DNA of 64,000 bases from Polaromonas sp. Lineage in GTDB: Bacteria > Pseudomonadota > Gammaproteobacteria > Burkholderiales > Burkholderiaceae_C. The notes beneath the pieces are model-generated. The model did not search any database, was not told the origin of the DNA, and saw nothing but the letters and a program-made list of their open reading frames with translations. Position numbers and translations under genes: made by a program. The number at the start of each line of letters is the position of its first letter. Position 1 is the stretch's first letter. Location of the stretch: NCBI GenBank assembly GCA_030683705.1, contig JAUXPP010000029.1, positions 1 to 64,000 of the forward strand, given 5' to 3'. Positions 7,489-16,466 of the stretch are shown piece by piece.

Positions 7489-8664
7489 ATGCCCCCCGCT
7501 CCTTCCCCACCCTGGCTCCGCCGTGCCTTGATCCTGCTCGTGGGGGCAACGCTGGTCGCCGCCACCGTCTGGTGGCTGGGCTGCCCAGTGCCCGTGGCCG
7601 TGCAGGTGACGGCCGTCGGCCGCGGCAACGTCGAGGCGACGGTGGCCAACACCCGCGCCGGCACGGTCGAGGCCTGCCAGCGCACGCGCCTGTCCACCAT
7701 CGCCGGCGGCCGCATCGCGGTGATGGCGGTGAAGGAGGGCGACCGTGTGCGCAAGGGCCAACTGCTGATGCAGCTGTGGAACGACGACCAGCAGGCCGAG
7801 CAGGCGTTTTCGCGGGCCCAGCTGGAAACCTCGCGCAAGCGTGTCACCGAGGTCTGCACCCTGGCCGAGCAGGCACAGCGTGAACTGGCGCGGCAGCAGG
7901 GCCTGTTCCAGCAGGGTTTTGTCTCCGAAGGCCGCATCGACAACCAGCGCGCCGAAGCCGACGCCCGCACGGCGGCCTGCGCCACCGCCAAGGCCGACGT
8001 GGCGCAGTCGCAGGCCCGCGTGGTCGTGGTCGGCGCTGCACGCCAGCGCACGGTGCTGGTGGCGCCTTTCGACGGCACGGTGGCGAAGATCGTCGGCGAG
8101 GTCGGCGAGTACTCCACACCGTCGCCGCCGGGTGTGGCCACACCGCCGGCCATCGACCTCATCGACGACTCCTGCCTCTACGTGAAGGCGCCGATGGACG
8201 AGGTCGATGCGCCCAAGATCAGCGCCGGCCAGCCGGTGCGCATCACGCTCGATGCACTGCCCGGCAGGTCCTTCCCCGGCAAGGTGCGGCGCGTGGCGCC
8301 CTATGTCACCGCCGTCGAGAAGCAGGCGCGCACGGTCGAGATCGAGGCCACCTTCGACGACCCGAAGGCCGCCGGGCGGCTGCTGGTGGGTTACAGCGCC
8401 GATGTCGAGGTCATCCTCGATGTGCGGCGCGACGTGCTGCGCGTGCCCACGGCCGCGCTGATGCAGGGTGGCAAGGTGATGCTGCTGGACGGCGGCCGGC
8501 TGGCCGAACGTGTGGTGAAGACCGGCGTGACGAACTGGGAGCACAGCGAAGTCACCGGCGGCCTGAACGCGGGCGATCGCATCGTCACCTCGCTCGACCG
8601 TGCCGGCGTCAAGGCCGGCGCCGTGGCGGTGGCCGAAGAGGCCGCGTCCGCCCCGGCGAAGTGA
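7489..8664 (+). CDS. MacA/HlyD-type periplasmic efflux adaptor
   Basis: 391 residues from ATG 7489. There is one N-terminal membrane anchor (ALILLVGATLVAATVWWLG, residues ~13-31), then a barrel-sandwich/lipoyl half (GGRIAVMAVKEGDRVRKGQ), and an alpha-hairpin rich in Gln/Ala/Arg (about 100-185). The second lipoyl half follows (VLVAPFDGTVAKIVGEVGEY), then beta-barrel and membrane-proximal domains. It would bridge an inner-membrane ABC transporter to an outer-membrane channel. The ATPase and two permease genes follow at once (4-bp gap, then overlaps), making a four-gene operon. No TolC-type gene is present. Confidence 0.88.
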   Translation: MPPAPSPPWLRRALILLVGATLVAATVWWLGCPVPVAVQVTAVGRGNVEATVANTRAGTVEACQRTRLSTIAGGRIAVMAVKEGDRVRKGQLLMQLWNDDQQAEQAFSRAQLETSRKRVTEVCTLAEQAQRELARQQGLFQQGFVSEGRIDNQRAEADARTAACATAKADVAQSQARVVVVGAARQRTVLVAPFDGTVAKIVGEVGEYSTPSPPGVATPPAIDLIDDSCLYVKAPMDEVDAPKISAGQPVRITLDALPGRSFPGKVRRVAPYVTAVEKQARTVEIEATFDDPKAAGRLLVGYSADVEVILDVRRDVLRVPTAALMQGGKVMLLDGGRLAERVVKTGVTNWEHSEVTGGLNAGDRIVTSLDRAGVKAGAVAVAEEAASAPAK

Positions 8665-8668
8665 CGCC

Positions 8669-9439
8669 ATGGCCCCGACGGCAGAGCCCCCGGGCGGCAC
8701 GGCGCAGATTCAGCTGACCGGCATCCAGCGGCTGTTCCACCTCGGCGACAGCACGGTGCATGCGCTGGCCGACATCGGGCTGCGCATCACGCCGGGTGAG
8801 TACATCTCGGTGATGGGGCCTTCGGGCTCGGGCAAATCGACGCTGCTCAACGTGCTGGGCCTGCTCGACCGCCCCGATGCCGGCCACTATGTGCTGGAAG
8901 GCCGCGACGTGACCACCTTGTCGCCCGACGAGCAGGCGCGTGTGCGCAGCCAGCGCATCGGCTTCGTCTTCCAGAGTTTCCACCTCGTGCCGCGCTTGAC
9001 GGCGGCCGAGAACATCGCGCTGCCGATGGTGCTGGCCGGCATCCCCGCGCGTGAACGCGAGGCCCGTGTGCAGCAGGCGCTGGCCGGCTTCGGCCTGGCC
9101 GACCGTGCCGGCCACCGGCCCGACCAGCTTTCGGGCGGCCAGCGCCAGCGGGTGGCCATCGCACGCGCCACGATCATGCGGCCGGCGCTGCTGCTGGCCG
9201 ACGAGCCCACCGGCAACCTCGACCGCGCCACCGGCGACGAGGTCATCCGGCTGCTGGAGGAACTCAACGCCGGCGGCGTGACGCTGCTGATGGTGACGCA
9301 CGACGCGGCGCTGGGCGCACGCGCGCGGCGGCGCATCCTGATGGAGGACGGGGCGATCCGGCGCGACGAGACGCAGCCCGCGCCACCGCAAACGCCGGCG
9401 CAAGCGCCAGCGCATGAGGCGACCGATGCGCGCCCCTGA
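8669..9439 (+). CDS. ABC transporter ATP-binding protein (MacB/LolD-type)
   Basis: 256 residues. It has Walker A GPSGSGKST (about 49-57), a Q-loop in FVFQSFHLVPRLTAAEN, signature LSGGQRQRVAIARA, Walker B LLLADEP, the D-loop GNLD and switch His in MVTHD. The sequence belongs to the MacB/LolD/FtsE class that powers FtsX-type permeases by mechanotransmission. The start ATG 8669 lies 4 bp after the adaptor stop, and the 3' end overlaps the first permease by 14 bp, so the genes are co-translated. Confidence 0.92.
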   Translation: MAPTAEPPGGTAQIQLTGIQRLFHLGDSTVHALADIGLRITPGEYISVMGPSGSGKSTLLNVLGLLDRPDAGHYVLEGRDVTTLSPDEQARVRSQRIGFVFQSFHLVPRLTAAENIALPMVLAGIPAREREARVQQALAGFGLADRAGHRPDQLSGGQRQRVAIARATIMRPALLLADEPTGNLDRATGDEVIRLLEELNAGGVTLLMVTHDAALGARARRRILMEDGAIRRDETQPAPPQTPAQAPAHEATDARP

Positions 9440-10634
9440 CCTGCTGGCCTTTGCGCTCGGTGCCGCCCGCGGCAACCGGGTGCGCACCGCGCTGTCGATG
9501 CTGGCCATGGCCATCGGCGTGGCCGCGGTGGTCACGCTCACCGCGCTGGGCGACGGCGCGCGGCGTTACGTGATGCGCGAGTTCAGCGCCATCGGCAGCA
9601 ACCTCGTCATCGTGCTGCCCGGCCGCACCGAGACCGGTGGCATCAACCCTGGCAGCTTCGGCGGCGCCACGCCGCGCGACCTGACCGTCGACGACGCGCG
9701 CGCGCTGCTGCGTGCGCCCGCCGTGCGCCGCGTGGCGCCGCTGACCGTGGGCACTTCCGAGCTGTCGGTGAACGGGCGCCTGCGCGAAGCCATGGTCGTG
9801 GGCTCGACGGCCGAATTCCTGGAAGTGCGGCAGTTCAGGATGGCGCAGGGCCAGTTCCTGCCCGCCGAGGACTGGGGCCGCGGCTCGCCGGTGATGGTGC
9901 TGGGCGCCAAGCTGCGCGCCGACCTGTTCGGCAGCGCCAACGCGCTGGGCCGGTTCGTGCGCGTCGGCGACCGGCGTTTCCGCGTCATCGGCGTGCTGGC
10001 GGCCACCGGCAGCGGCCTGGGCATGAACACCGACGAACTGGCGGTGGTGCCGGTGTCGATCGCGCTTTCGATGTTCAACACCAACACGCTGTTCCGCATC
10101 CTCGTCGAAGCGCGCAGCCGCGACGCCATCAACGCCGCTAAAGCGCAGGCCACGGCCCTCATCCAGGCCCGCCACGAAGGCGAGCAGGACGTCACCGTGA
10201 TCACGCAGGACGCGCTGCTGGCCACCTTCGACCGCCTCATCGGCACGTTGACGCTGGCGGTGGCCGGCATCGCCGCCATCAGCCTGGCGGTGGCCGGCAT
10301 CCTGGTGATGAACGTGATGCTGGTGTCGGTGGCGCAGCGGCGCAGCGAGATCGGCCTGCTCAAGGCGCTGGGCGCCAGCGGCGCCACCATCCGCAGCGCT
10401 TTCCTCATCGAGGCGGCGCTGCTGTCGGGTTTCGGCGCGCTGCTCGGTTATGCGCTGGGGCTGGCCGGCGCGGCGCTGATACGCGCCTTGTATCCGGTGT
10501 TCCCGGCCTACCCGCCCGACTGGGCGGTGCTCGCCGGCCTGGGCACGGCGGTGCTCACGGGGCTGATCTTCGGCGTCTTGCCGGCGCGGCGCGCGGCGCA
10601 GCTCGACCCCGTCACCGCCCTGGCGCGACGCTGA
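9426..10634 (+). CDS. FtsX/MacB-type ABC permease (first of two)
   Basis: 402 residues. An N-terminal TM helix (TALSMLAMAIGVAAVVTLTAL) is followed by a large periplasmic MacB core domain (about 45-270) and three C-terminal TM helices, with the ISLAVAGILVMNVMLVSV and RRSEIGLLKALGA signatures. The permease lacks its own ATPase domain, unlike E. coli MacB, and uses the separate ATPase just upstream. It resembles the second permease (10644-11846) closely enough in layout to suggest a heterodimer. ATG 9426 is chosen because it sits within normal overlap distance of the upstream stop. Confidence 0.88.
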   Translation: MRAPDLLAFALGAARGNRVRTALSMLAMAIGVAAVVTLTALGDGARRYVMREFSAIGSNLVIVLPGRTETGGINPGSFGGATPRDLTVDDARALLRAPAVRRVAPLTVGTSELSVNGRLREAMVVGSTAEFLEVRQFRMAQGQFLPAEDWGRGSPVMVLGAKLRADLFGSANALGRFVRVGDRRFRVIGVLAATGSGLGMNTDELAVVPVSIALSMFNTNTLFRILVEARSRDAINAAKAQATALIQARHEGEQDVTVITQDALLATFDRLIGTLTLAVAGIAAISLAVAGILVMNVMLVSVAQRRSEIGLLKALGASGATIRSAFLIEAALLSGFGALLGYALGLAGAALIRALYPVFPAYPPDWAVLAGLGTAVLTGLIFGVLPARRAAQLDPVTALARR

Positions 10635-10643
10635 GGCCGCCGC

Positions 10644-11846
10644 ATGAACGCCACCGACGCCGTCCGCTTCGCCTGGCGTTCGATCACCGCGCACCGCCTG
10701 CGCAGCGTGCTCACGCTGTCGGGCATCGCGGTGGGCATCGCGGCGGTGATCCTGCTCACCTCCATCGGCGAGGGCGTGCACCGTTTCGTGATGGGCGAGT
10801 TTTCGCAGTTCGGCACCCACGTCATCGGCATCATGCCGGGCCGCACCACGGCCAGCGGTGGCGTGCCGGCCGGCCTGCCCACCTCGGTGCGGCCGCTGAC
10901 GCTGGACGACGCCCGTTCGCTGCGGCGCGTGCCCGGTGTCGTCGGCGTGGTGCCCACGGCCTGGGGCAATGCCGAGGCGCAGGCCCGCGGCCGCGTGCGC
11001 CGCACCATCGTCTACGGCGTGTCCGACGCCGCGCTGGCGGTCTTCAACATGCAGGTCGCCGTGGGTCAGTTCCTGCCCGGCGACGGCGCCGACGAGGCGC
11101 GCAGCTTCGTCGTGCTCGGTCCCAAGCTGAAACACGAACTCTTCGGCACGCAGAACGCGCTCGGCGAGCGCCTGCGCCTGGGTGGCCAGAGTTTCCGCGT
11201 CATCGGCGTGCTGGCATCGAAAGGCCAGTTCCTGGGGCTGGACCTCGACGACACGGCCTTCGTGCCGGCAGCGCGAGCGATGGAACTCTTCAACCGCGAC
11301 AGCCTGACCGAGATCCACCTCACCTACGACCCCGGGGTGGCCTCGCGCAGCGTCGCCGCGGCCGCCGAGGCGATCCTGAGCGCCCGCCACGGCCGCGCCG
11401 ACTTCACGGTGACGACGCAGGAAGAGATGCTGAGCACGCTGTCGAACATCCTCGACGTGCTGACCATGGCGGTGGCGGCGCTGGGCAGCATCTCGCTGCT
11501 GGTGGGCGCGGTGGGCATCGTCACCATCATGACCATCGCGGTGGCCGAGCGCACGCCCGAGATCGGGCTGATGATGGCGCTGGGCAGCCAGCGCCGCATG
11601 ATCCTGTGGCTCTTCCTCGGCGAAGCGGTGGTGCTGGCGGTGCTGGGCAGCCTGCTCGGCGTGGCCATCGGCTTCGGCCTGGCGCAAGGCATCCGCGTCG
11701 CCTTGCCGGCGCTGCCGGTGTCGACGCCCCTGCTCTACGTCGTGCTGTCGGTGGCCAGCAGCGCCGTCATCGGCCTGGTCGCGGGGGTGCTGCCGGCGCG
11801 CCATGCGGCGCGGCTGGACCCGGTGGACGCGCTGCGCGCCGAGTGA
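10644..11846 (+). CDS. FtsX/MacB-type ABC permease (second of two)
   Basis: 400 residues with the same layout as the preceding gene: an N-terminal TM helix (LTLSGIAVGIAAVILLTSI), a periplasmic core, then three C-terminal TM helices beginning LTMAVAALGSISLLVGAVG, and the ERTPEIGLMMALG loop. It starts 9 bp after the first permease and closes the adaptor-ATPase-permease-permease operon. The shared layout implies duplication and divergence. The substrate is unknown; related systems export macrolides, peptides or lipoproteins. Confidence 0.88.
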   Translation: MNATDAVRFAWRSITAHRLRSVLTLSGIAVGIAAVILLTSIGEGVHRFVMGEFSQFGTHVIGIMPGRTTASGGVPAGLPTSVRPLTLDDARSLRRVPGVVGVVPTAWGNAEAQARGRVRRTIVYGVSDAALAVFNMQVAVGQFLPGDGADEARSFVVLGPKLKHELFGTQNALGERLRLGGQSFRVIGVLASKGQFLGLDLDDTAFVPAARAMELFNRDSLTEIHLTYDPGVASRSVAAAAEAILSARHGRADFTVTTQEEMLSTLSNILDVLTMAVAALGSISLLVGAVGIVTIMTIAVAERTPEIGLMMALGSQRRMILWLFLGEAVVLAVLGSLLGVAIGFGLAQGIRVALPALPVSTPLLYVVLSVASSAVIGLVAGVLPARHAARLDPVDALRAE

Positions 11847-11867
11847 GGCGGCGCACGCCCGCTGCGT

Positions 11868-13019
11868 TCAGTGCGGGATGGCCGCGATGAAGTAACCCGC
11901 CACCAGCGCCGTGCCGATGACGCCGGCGACGTTCGGCCCCATTGCGTGCATCAGCAGGTAGTTGGTCGGGTCGGCCTTCTGGCCCTCGACCTGGCTCACG
12001 CGCGCGGCCATCGGCACCGCGCTGACGCCGGCCGAGCCGATCAGCGGGTTGATCTTGGTCTTGCTGAAGACGTTCATCAGCCGTGCCATCAGCACGCCGG
12101 CGGCGGTGGACACGGCAAACGCCAGCACGCCCATGACGATGATCTTCATCGTGCCGAGTGCGAGGAAACGCTCGGCGGTCATCGTGATGCCGACGCTGGT
12201 GCCGAGGAAAATCGTCGTGATGTTGATGATCTCGTTCTGCGCCGACTGGCTGAGCCTTTCGACGACGCCGCTCTCGCGCAGGAAGTTGCCCAGGAAGAGC
12301 ATGAAGATCAGCGCCGCGGCGTCGGGCACGAGCAGCGTGCAGACGCACATCACCATCACCGCGAACACCAGCTTCTCCAGCCGGCTGACCTTGCGCAGCG
12401 TCTGCATGCGGATGCGGCGCTCGGCCTCGGTCGTCAGCGCCCGCATGATGGGCGGCTGGATCAGCGGCACCAGCGACATGTAGGTGTAGGCCGCCACCGC
12501 GATGGGCCCCAGCAGGTGCGGCGCCAGCTTGTTGGCCAGGAAGATGGACGTCGGCCCGTCGGCGCCGCCAATGATGCCGATGGACGCCGCCTCGGGCAGC
12601 GTGAAACCCAGGGCGACGGCGCCGAAGACGGTGGCGAAAACCCCGAACTGCGCCGCGCCGCCCAGCAGCAGCGTGCGCGGGTTGGCGATCAGCGGGCCGA
12701 AGTCGGTGAGCGCGCCCACGCCGAGGAAGATGATGGGCGGGAAGAGCTCGAGCAGGATGCCCTGCGAGATGTAGAAGAACAGCCCGCCCGTGCCATCGGG
12801 CTTGAGCGGGAAGCCCAGGTCGACCAGGCCTTCCATCACCCCGTGCGTGGGCAGGTTGGCCAGCAGCGCGCCGAAGGCAATCGGCACCAGCAGCAGCGGC
12901 TCGAAGCCCTTTTTCACCGCCAGGTAGAGCAGCAGCGCCACCACGCACCACATCACCGCCATCTTGACGGTGACGTCGTCGAAGCCGGTGGTCTCCCAGA
13001 CGCGCAGCAGCAGGTCCAT
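11868..13019 (-). CDS. mmdB: Sodium-pumping decarboxylase beta subunit (OadB/MmdB family)
   Basis: 383 residues and strongly hydrophobic, with about 9-11 membrane segments. It carries the hallmark [10 protein letters not shown] motif (Asp154), equivalent to the essential Asp of OadB that takes part in Na+ transport, and a second conserved motif [16 protein letters not shown]. The subunit decarboxylates carboxybiotin and couples this to Na+ export across the inner membrane. It is the last gene of the operon, 14 bp after the biotin-carrier gene. It converges on the permease at 10644-11846 with only 21 bp between. Confidence 0.93.
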   Translation of the reverse strand: MDLLLRVWETTGFDDVTVKMAVMWCVVALLLYLAVKKGFEPLLLVPIAFGALLANLPTHGVMEGLVDLGFPLKPDGTGGLFFYISQGILLELFPPIIFLGVGALTDFGPLIANPRTLLLGGAAQFGVFATVFGAVALGFTLPEAASIGIIGGADGPTSIFLANKLAPHLLGPIAVAAYTYMSLVPLIQPPIMRALTTEAERRIRMQTLRKVSRLEKLVFAVMVMCVCTLLVPDAAALIFMLFLGNFLRESGVVERLSQSAQNEIINITTIFLGTSVGITMTAERFLALGTMKIIVMGVLAFAVSTAAGVLMARLMNVFSKTKINPLIGSAGVSAVPMAARVSQVEGQKADPTNYLLMHAMGPNVAGVIGTALVAGYFIAAIPH

Positions 13020-13033
13020 GTGCGGGGCCCGGA

Positions 13034-13432
13034 TCAGCCGATGGTCATGAGCAACTGGCCTTCTTCGACCGCGTCACCGGGCTTGACGTGCACGGCCGTC
13101 ACGGTGCCGGGGCCGGTGGCCGCGATCAGCGTGTTCATCTTCATCGCCTCGAGCGTCAGCACCGTCTGGCCGGCGGTCACCGCGGTGCCCGGGGCGGCGT
13201 CGATGGCCACGACCTTGCCGGCCAGCGGGCTGCGCAGTTCGCCGGGCAATGGGGCTGCCGGTGCCGACGAAGGCGCGGCGCGGGGCGGCGGCGCTGCGGC
13301 CAGCACCGCCGCGCTGCCGGCCACCCGCGCCGGCCCGGCGGCGGCGGGCGCGGCGTTGCCGTTGTCGTCCAGGATCTCGGCGAGCACCTCGTAGGTCTTG
13401 CCGTTGACGGTGATGCGCAGGTGCTTCTTCAT
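13034..13432 (-). CDS. Biotin carrier subunit of sodium-pumping decarboxylase
   Basis: 132 residues. An N-terminal ~25-residue segment ([19 protein letters not shown]) is followed by a long Ala/Pro linker (about 27-65) and a C-terminal biotinyl domain with EAMKM; Lys98 is the biotin attachment site. The flexible Ala/Pro linker lets biotin swing between the carboxyltransferase and the membrane beta subunit. It lies between the OadG-like gene and mmdB, with 14-16 bp spacings. Confidence 0.93.
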   Translation of the reverse strand: MKKHLRITVNGKTYEVLAEILDDNGNAAPAAAGPARVAGSAAVLAAAPPPRAAPSSAPAAPLPGELRSPLAGKVVAIDAAPGTAVTAGQTVLTLEAMKMNTLIAATGPGTVTAVHVKPGDAVEEGQLLMTIG

Positions 13433-13448
13433 GGCGGGGGCGGCTTCA

Positions 13449-13796
13449 TCAGGTCATGCGGTGGGAGGAATGGGCGTCGCTGCGCCCCTGCTGGCCCCAG
13501 GCCGAGGGCACCACGCGCACGTGCACCAAGCGGTGTGGCCGGTCGAGCATCAGCGCCACTGCGGCAGCGACGACTGCGATTTCTTCATCGTCGGGGCCGG
13601 TGGCGCTGGCGCTGGCGGAGGCTGGCGCGGGCAGGGGCGTCGGGGCCGGCGCGACGGGTCGCGTCTCGAACCACGCGACGACCTGCGCCATCAGCGCCGT
13701 CAGGCCCCACAGCAGCGCCAGCGTCAGCATCACGATGCCGAAGCCGACCAGCAGCTCGCTGGCCGCCCACAGGTTCTGCGCCAGCGTGCCGCTCAT
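13449..13796 (-). CDS. OadG-family small membrane subunit of sodium-pumping decarboxylase
   Basis: 115 residues. One TM helix near the N-terminus (ELLVGFGIVMLTLALLWGLTALMA) is followed by a Pro/Ala linker and a soluble tail. This layout and the position between the alpha and biotin-carrier genes match the gamma/delta subunit that assembles and stabilises oxaloacetate or methylmalonyl-CoA decarboxylases. The C-terminal tail (VAAAVALMLDRPHRLVHVRV) is typical of the delta-like variant. Sequence conservation in this family is low, so the call rests mainly on context and topology. Confidence 0.8.
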   Translation of the reverse strand: MSGTLAQNLWAASELLVGFGIVMLTLALLWGLTALMAQVVAWFETRPVAPAPTPLPAPASASASATGPDDEEIAVVAAAVALMLDRPHRLVHVRVVPSAWGQQGRSDAHSSHRMT

Positions 13797-13827
13797 CGGC
13801 GCGGTGCGGCGGTGCGGGCCGGGAGGC

Positions 13828-15384
13828 TCACAGCGGGATGTTCCCGTGTTTTTTCGGCGGCCGCATCTCGCGCTTGGACAGCAGCGTGCGCAGGCCCAGC
13901 GAGACGATGCCGCGTGTCTGCGCCGGCGTGATGACGTCGGTGACGAGCGCGTTTTTCGCCGCCTGGTAGGGCGAAGCGAAGTCGTCGCGGTACTGCGCGA
14001 TCAGTTCCTTCAGCTTGGCCGGCGGGTCGTCGGCCTGCTTGAGTTCGCGCGCGAAGATCACCTTCACCGCGCCCTCGGCGCCCATCACCGCGATCTCGGC
14101 CGTGGGCCAGGCGTAGACGAGGTCGGCACCCAGGTCGCTGGAGCACATCGCGAGGTAGGCGCCGCCGTAGGCCTTGCGCATGATGACGGTGATCTTCGGC
14201 ACCGTCGACGCCGAGAAGGCGAAGAGCATCTTCGCACCGTGGCGGATGACGCCGCCGCGCTCTTGCGCCAGCCCCGGCATGTAGCCCGGCACGTCGACCA
14301 GCGTGATGAGCGGAATGCCATAGGCATTGCAGGTGCGGATGAAACGTGCGCCCTTGTCGGAAGCGTCGATGTCCAGGCAGCCGGCCTTCACCATCGGCTG
14401 GTTGGCGACGAGGCCAACCACCACGCCGTCGATGCGCGCAAAGCCGATGACGATGTTCGGCGCAAACGCGGCCATCACCTCCAGGAAGCTGCCTGCGTCG
14501 ACCAGGTGCTCGATCACCGCCTTCACGTCGAAGGGCATCTTCGGGTCGGCCGGCATCAGTTCGTCGAGCCCGGGCACGGGCTCCAGGCTCAGCGTGGGCG
14601 TGGGGCGGTGCGGTGGGTCGTCGAGGTTGTTCTGCGGCAGGTAGCCGATCAGCGCGTGCGCCAGCCGGGCGGCATGCGTGTCGTCGTCGGCAATGAAGTG
14701 GATGTTGCCGCTGATGGCGGCGTGCGCGTCGGCGGTGGCGAACTGCTCCAGTTGCGCGTTTTCGCCGGTGGCGGCCTTGATGACCTCGGGCCCGCAGATG
14801 AACATCAGCGTCGCCGCGTTGCGCACCATGATCAGGAAGTCGCACAGCGCCGGCGAGTAGGCGGCACCGCCCGCGCAGGCGCCGGCGATGATGGCGATCT
14901 GCGGCACCACGCCGCTGGCCTCGACGTTGCGATAGAAGATCTGCCCGTAGCCGCTGAGCGAATCGACACCTTCCTGGATGCGCGCGCCGCCGCTGTCGTT
15001 GAAGCCGATGACCGGCATGCCGGCCTTCACCGCGTAGTCGAGCAGGTCGCAGACCTTGCGCGCGTGGATGCGGCCCAGCGCGCCGCCGCCCACCGTGAAG
15101 TCGTGCGAGAACGCGGCCACGGGCCGGCCGTCGATGAAGCCCACGCCGGTGACGACGCCGTCGGCCGGCAGATCCTTGCCGGCCAGCCCGAAGGCGTGGC
15201 TGGCGTGGTGGGCATGCATGCCGAATTCGAGGAAGCTGTGGGCGTCAAACAGCGCGTCCAGCCGCTCGCGTGCGCTGAGCCGGCCTTCGTCGCGCCGCCG
15301 TGCCAACTTGTCGGCGCCGCCGCCGCGCATCACAGCCTCGCGGCGCAGCTCGAGCTCTTTCACCAGCGCCGGGTCGATGGGCAT
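13828..15384 (-). CDS. mmdA: Methylmalonyl-CoA decarboxylase alpha subunit / acyl-CoA carboxyltransferase
   Basis: 518 residues from ATG 15384, which has a good GAGGA Shine-Dalgarno; a longer frame begins at 15450. It is a tandem crotonase-fold carboxyltransferase (N half ~1-260, C half ~270-510). Acyl-CoA-site motifs visible include FNDSGGARIQEGV and GACAGGAAY in the N half and VDVPGYMPG and GGAYLAM in the C half. The tail PPKKHGNIPL is characteristic of MmdA/PccB-type subunits. It transfers the carboxyl group from methylmalonyl-CoA to biotin; Na+ export follows via the beta subunit. Glutaconyl-CoA or another acyl-CoA remains a possible substrate. It is the first gene of a four-gene operon. 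Confidence 0.9.
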   Translation of the reverse strand: MPIDPALVKELELRREAVMRGGGADKLARRRDEGRLSARERLDALFDAHSFLEFGMHAHHASHAFGLAGKDLPADGVVTGVGFIDGRPVAAFSHDFTVGGGALGRIHARKVCDLLDYAVKAGMPVIGFNDSGGARIQEGVDSLSGYGQIFYRNVEASGVVPQIAIIAGACAGGAAYSPALCDFLIMVRNAATLMFICGPEVIKAATGENAQLEQFATADAHAAISGNIHFIADDDTHAARLAHALIGYLPQNNLDDPPHRPTPTLSLEPVPGLDELMPADPKMPFDVKAVIEHLVDAGSFLEVMAAFAPNIVIGFARIDGVVVGLVANQPMVKAGCLDIDASDKGARFIRTCNAYGIPLITLVDVPGYMPGLAQERGGVIRHGAKMLFAFSASTVPKITVIMRKAYGGAYLAMCSSDLGADLVYAWPTAEIAVMGAEGAVKVIFARELKQADDPPAKLKELIAQYRDDFASPYQAAKNALVTDVITPAQTRGIVSLGLRTLLSKREMRPPKKHGNIPL

Positions 15385-15504
15385 CAGCAGGTCCTCAGGG
15401 TCGGACGCCCGGGCGCGGGCGTCCACGCGGACCCGCTGCCGCAGCAGCACCGCCCGCCGGTGCGAGCGGCAGTCTAGCCGCCGCTGCCGGCGCCGTTGCT
15501 TGCG

Positions 15505-15657
15505 TTAGCGCAAGTTCATGCCGCTGCCGAAGAGGCCCAGCAGGCCCATCACGATGAGGTAGATGGCCACGATGTAGTTCAGCATGCGCGGCACCACGAG
15601 GATGAGGATGCCGGCGATCAGGGAGACCAGCGGGCCGATGCTGAGATGCAGGTTCAT
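15505..15657 (-). CDS. DUF3096 small membrane protein
   Basis: 50 residues from ATG 15657. It is almost entirely two hydrophobic helices (IGPLVSLIAGILILVVP and LNYIVAIYLIVMGLLGLFG). The P-x-x-L-N-Y-I-V-A-I-Y-L core is typical of DUF3096 peptides found in many Proteobacteria. It probably sits in the inner membrane; its function is unknown. It stands alone between the decarboxylase operon and an OmpA-like lipoprotein. Confidence 0.75.
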   Translation of the reverse strand: MNLHLSIGPLVSLIAGILILVVPRMLNYIVAIYLIVMGLLGLFGSGMNLR

Positions 15658-15806
15658 GAGGGCGACCTTCGCGGGGTTGGGAAGCGGGCGCCGGCCGGGG
15701 CGCGGCGGCAAGGCACGAAGGTTCGCGGCGGCGTGGCACGGGGTCTGTGCGATGTCGCACCCACCGCCGCAGGCCGCCCGGGGCGGTTCGGCGGCGCTGG
15801 CGATCG

Positions 15807-16460
15807 TCAGGGCGCCAGCGTGCCGATGCGCAGCTGCACGGCGGCGCTGCCGTCGGCCAGCGGGGCTCCCAGACGCGCCGGCGCCACGCCGCGGTCGCGC
15901 AGGTGGCGCTGCACACCCGCGGCGCGCTGCAGCGCCAGCGTCGGTGGCGAGCCGCTGGCGGGGTCAGTGGGTGCGGCCAGCAGCGTCAGGTGCGTGGTGG
16001 GGCGCCGGCGCAGGGTCTCGGCCACCTTGTCCAGCACGGCCGCCAGCGCGGGCTTGACCTGGCTGCGGCCGGCGTCGAAGGAGAACTCGCGTGGCACGTC
16101 GACGGTCAGCGTGCCGTCGCTGCGTTGCGCGATGCGCACCGGCGTGCCGCGGAACCAGTCCTGCAACCAGCGCTGCTCGATGGCCAGCACTTCCGCCCCG
16201 GCCGTGCGGGCGTTGGGCACCGCGCCGGGTGCTGTGGGCGCTGCCGGCGCACCGGGCGGGACGGCGGCGGGCCCCGGCGCCGGGACCGGCGCGCCGGGGG
16301 CCGGCACTGCGGGCGGTGGTGACGATGCACGCGGCGGCGCCACGCTGGCGCAACCGGCCAGCGCCAGCGCAGCCACCAGCCACAGTGTTGCCGCAGGCCC
16401 GCGCAGGCCGAATGGCGCCGCGCCGCGCACGGCCCGGAAAGGGAAGTCGGGGGTTGTCAT
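15807..16460 (-). CDS. OmpA-like lipoprotein
   Basis: 217 residues. A signal sequence with a lipobox (LVAALALAGC, Cys at about 37) is followed by a Pro/Ala-rich linker (about 40-85). The C-terminal domain has features of an OmpA-type peptidoglycan-associated fold: an FDAGRSQVKPALAAVLDKVAETL segment, abbreviated here to FDAGRSQVKPAL, and a later ALQRAAGVQRHL segment. It is probably anchored in the outer membrane. It starts 6 bp after the coiled-coil membrane protein gene, so the two are likely an operon. Confidence 0.75.
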   Translation of the reverse strand: MTTPDFPFRAVRGAAPFGLRGPAATLWLVAALALAGCASVAPPRASSPPPAVPAPGAPVPAPGPAAVPPGAPAAPTAPGAVPNARTAGAEVLAIEQRWLQDWFRGTPVRIAQRSDGTLTVDVPREFSFDAGRSQVKPALAAVLDKVAETLRRRPTTHLTLLAAPTDPASGSPPTLALQRAAGVQRHLRDRGVAPARLGAPLADGSAAVQLRIGTLAP

Positions 16461-16466
16461 GTGCCG

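Noticed and set aside
9264-11804. An 846-codon open frame antisense to the ABC permeases
   Set aside because: It is low-complexity (His/Arg/Gln/Ala-rich), has no recognisable domain, and mirrors strong coding sequence on the plus strand; long antisense frames are common in very GC-rich DNA.
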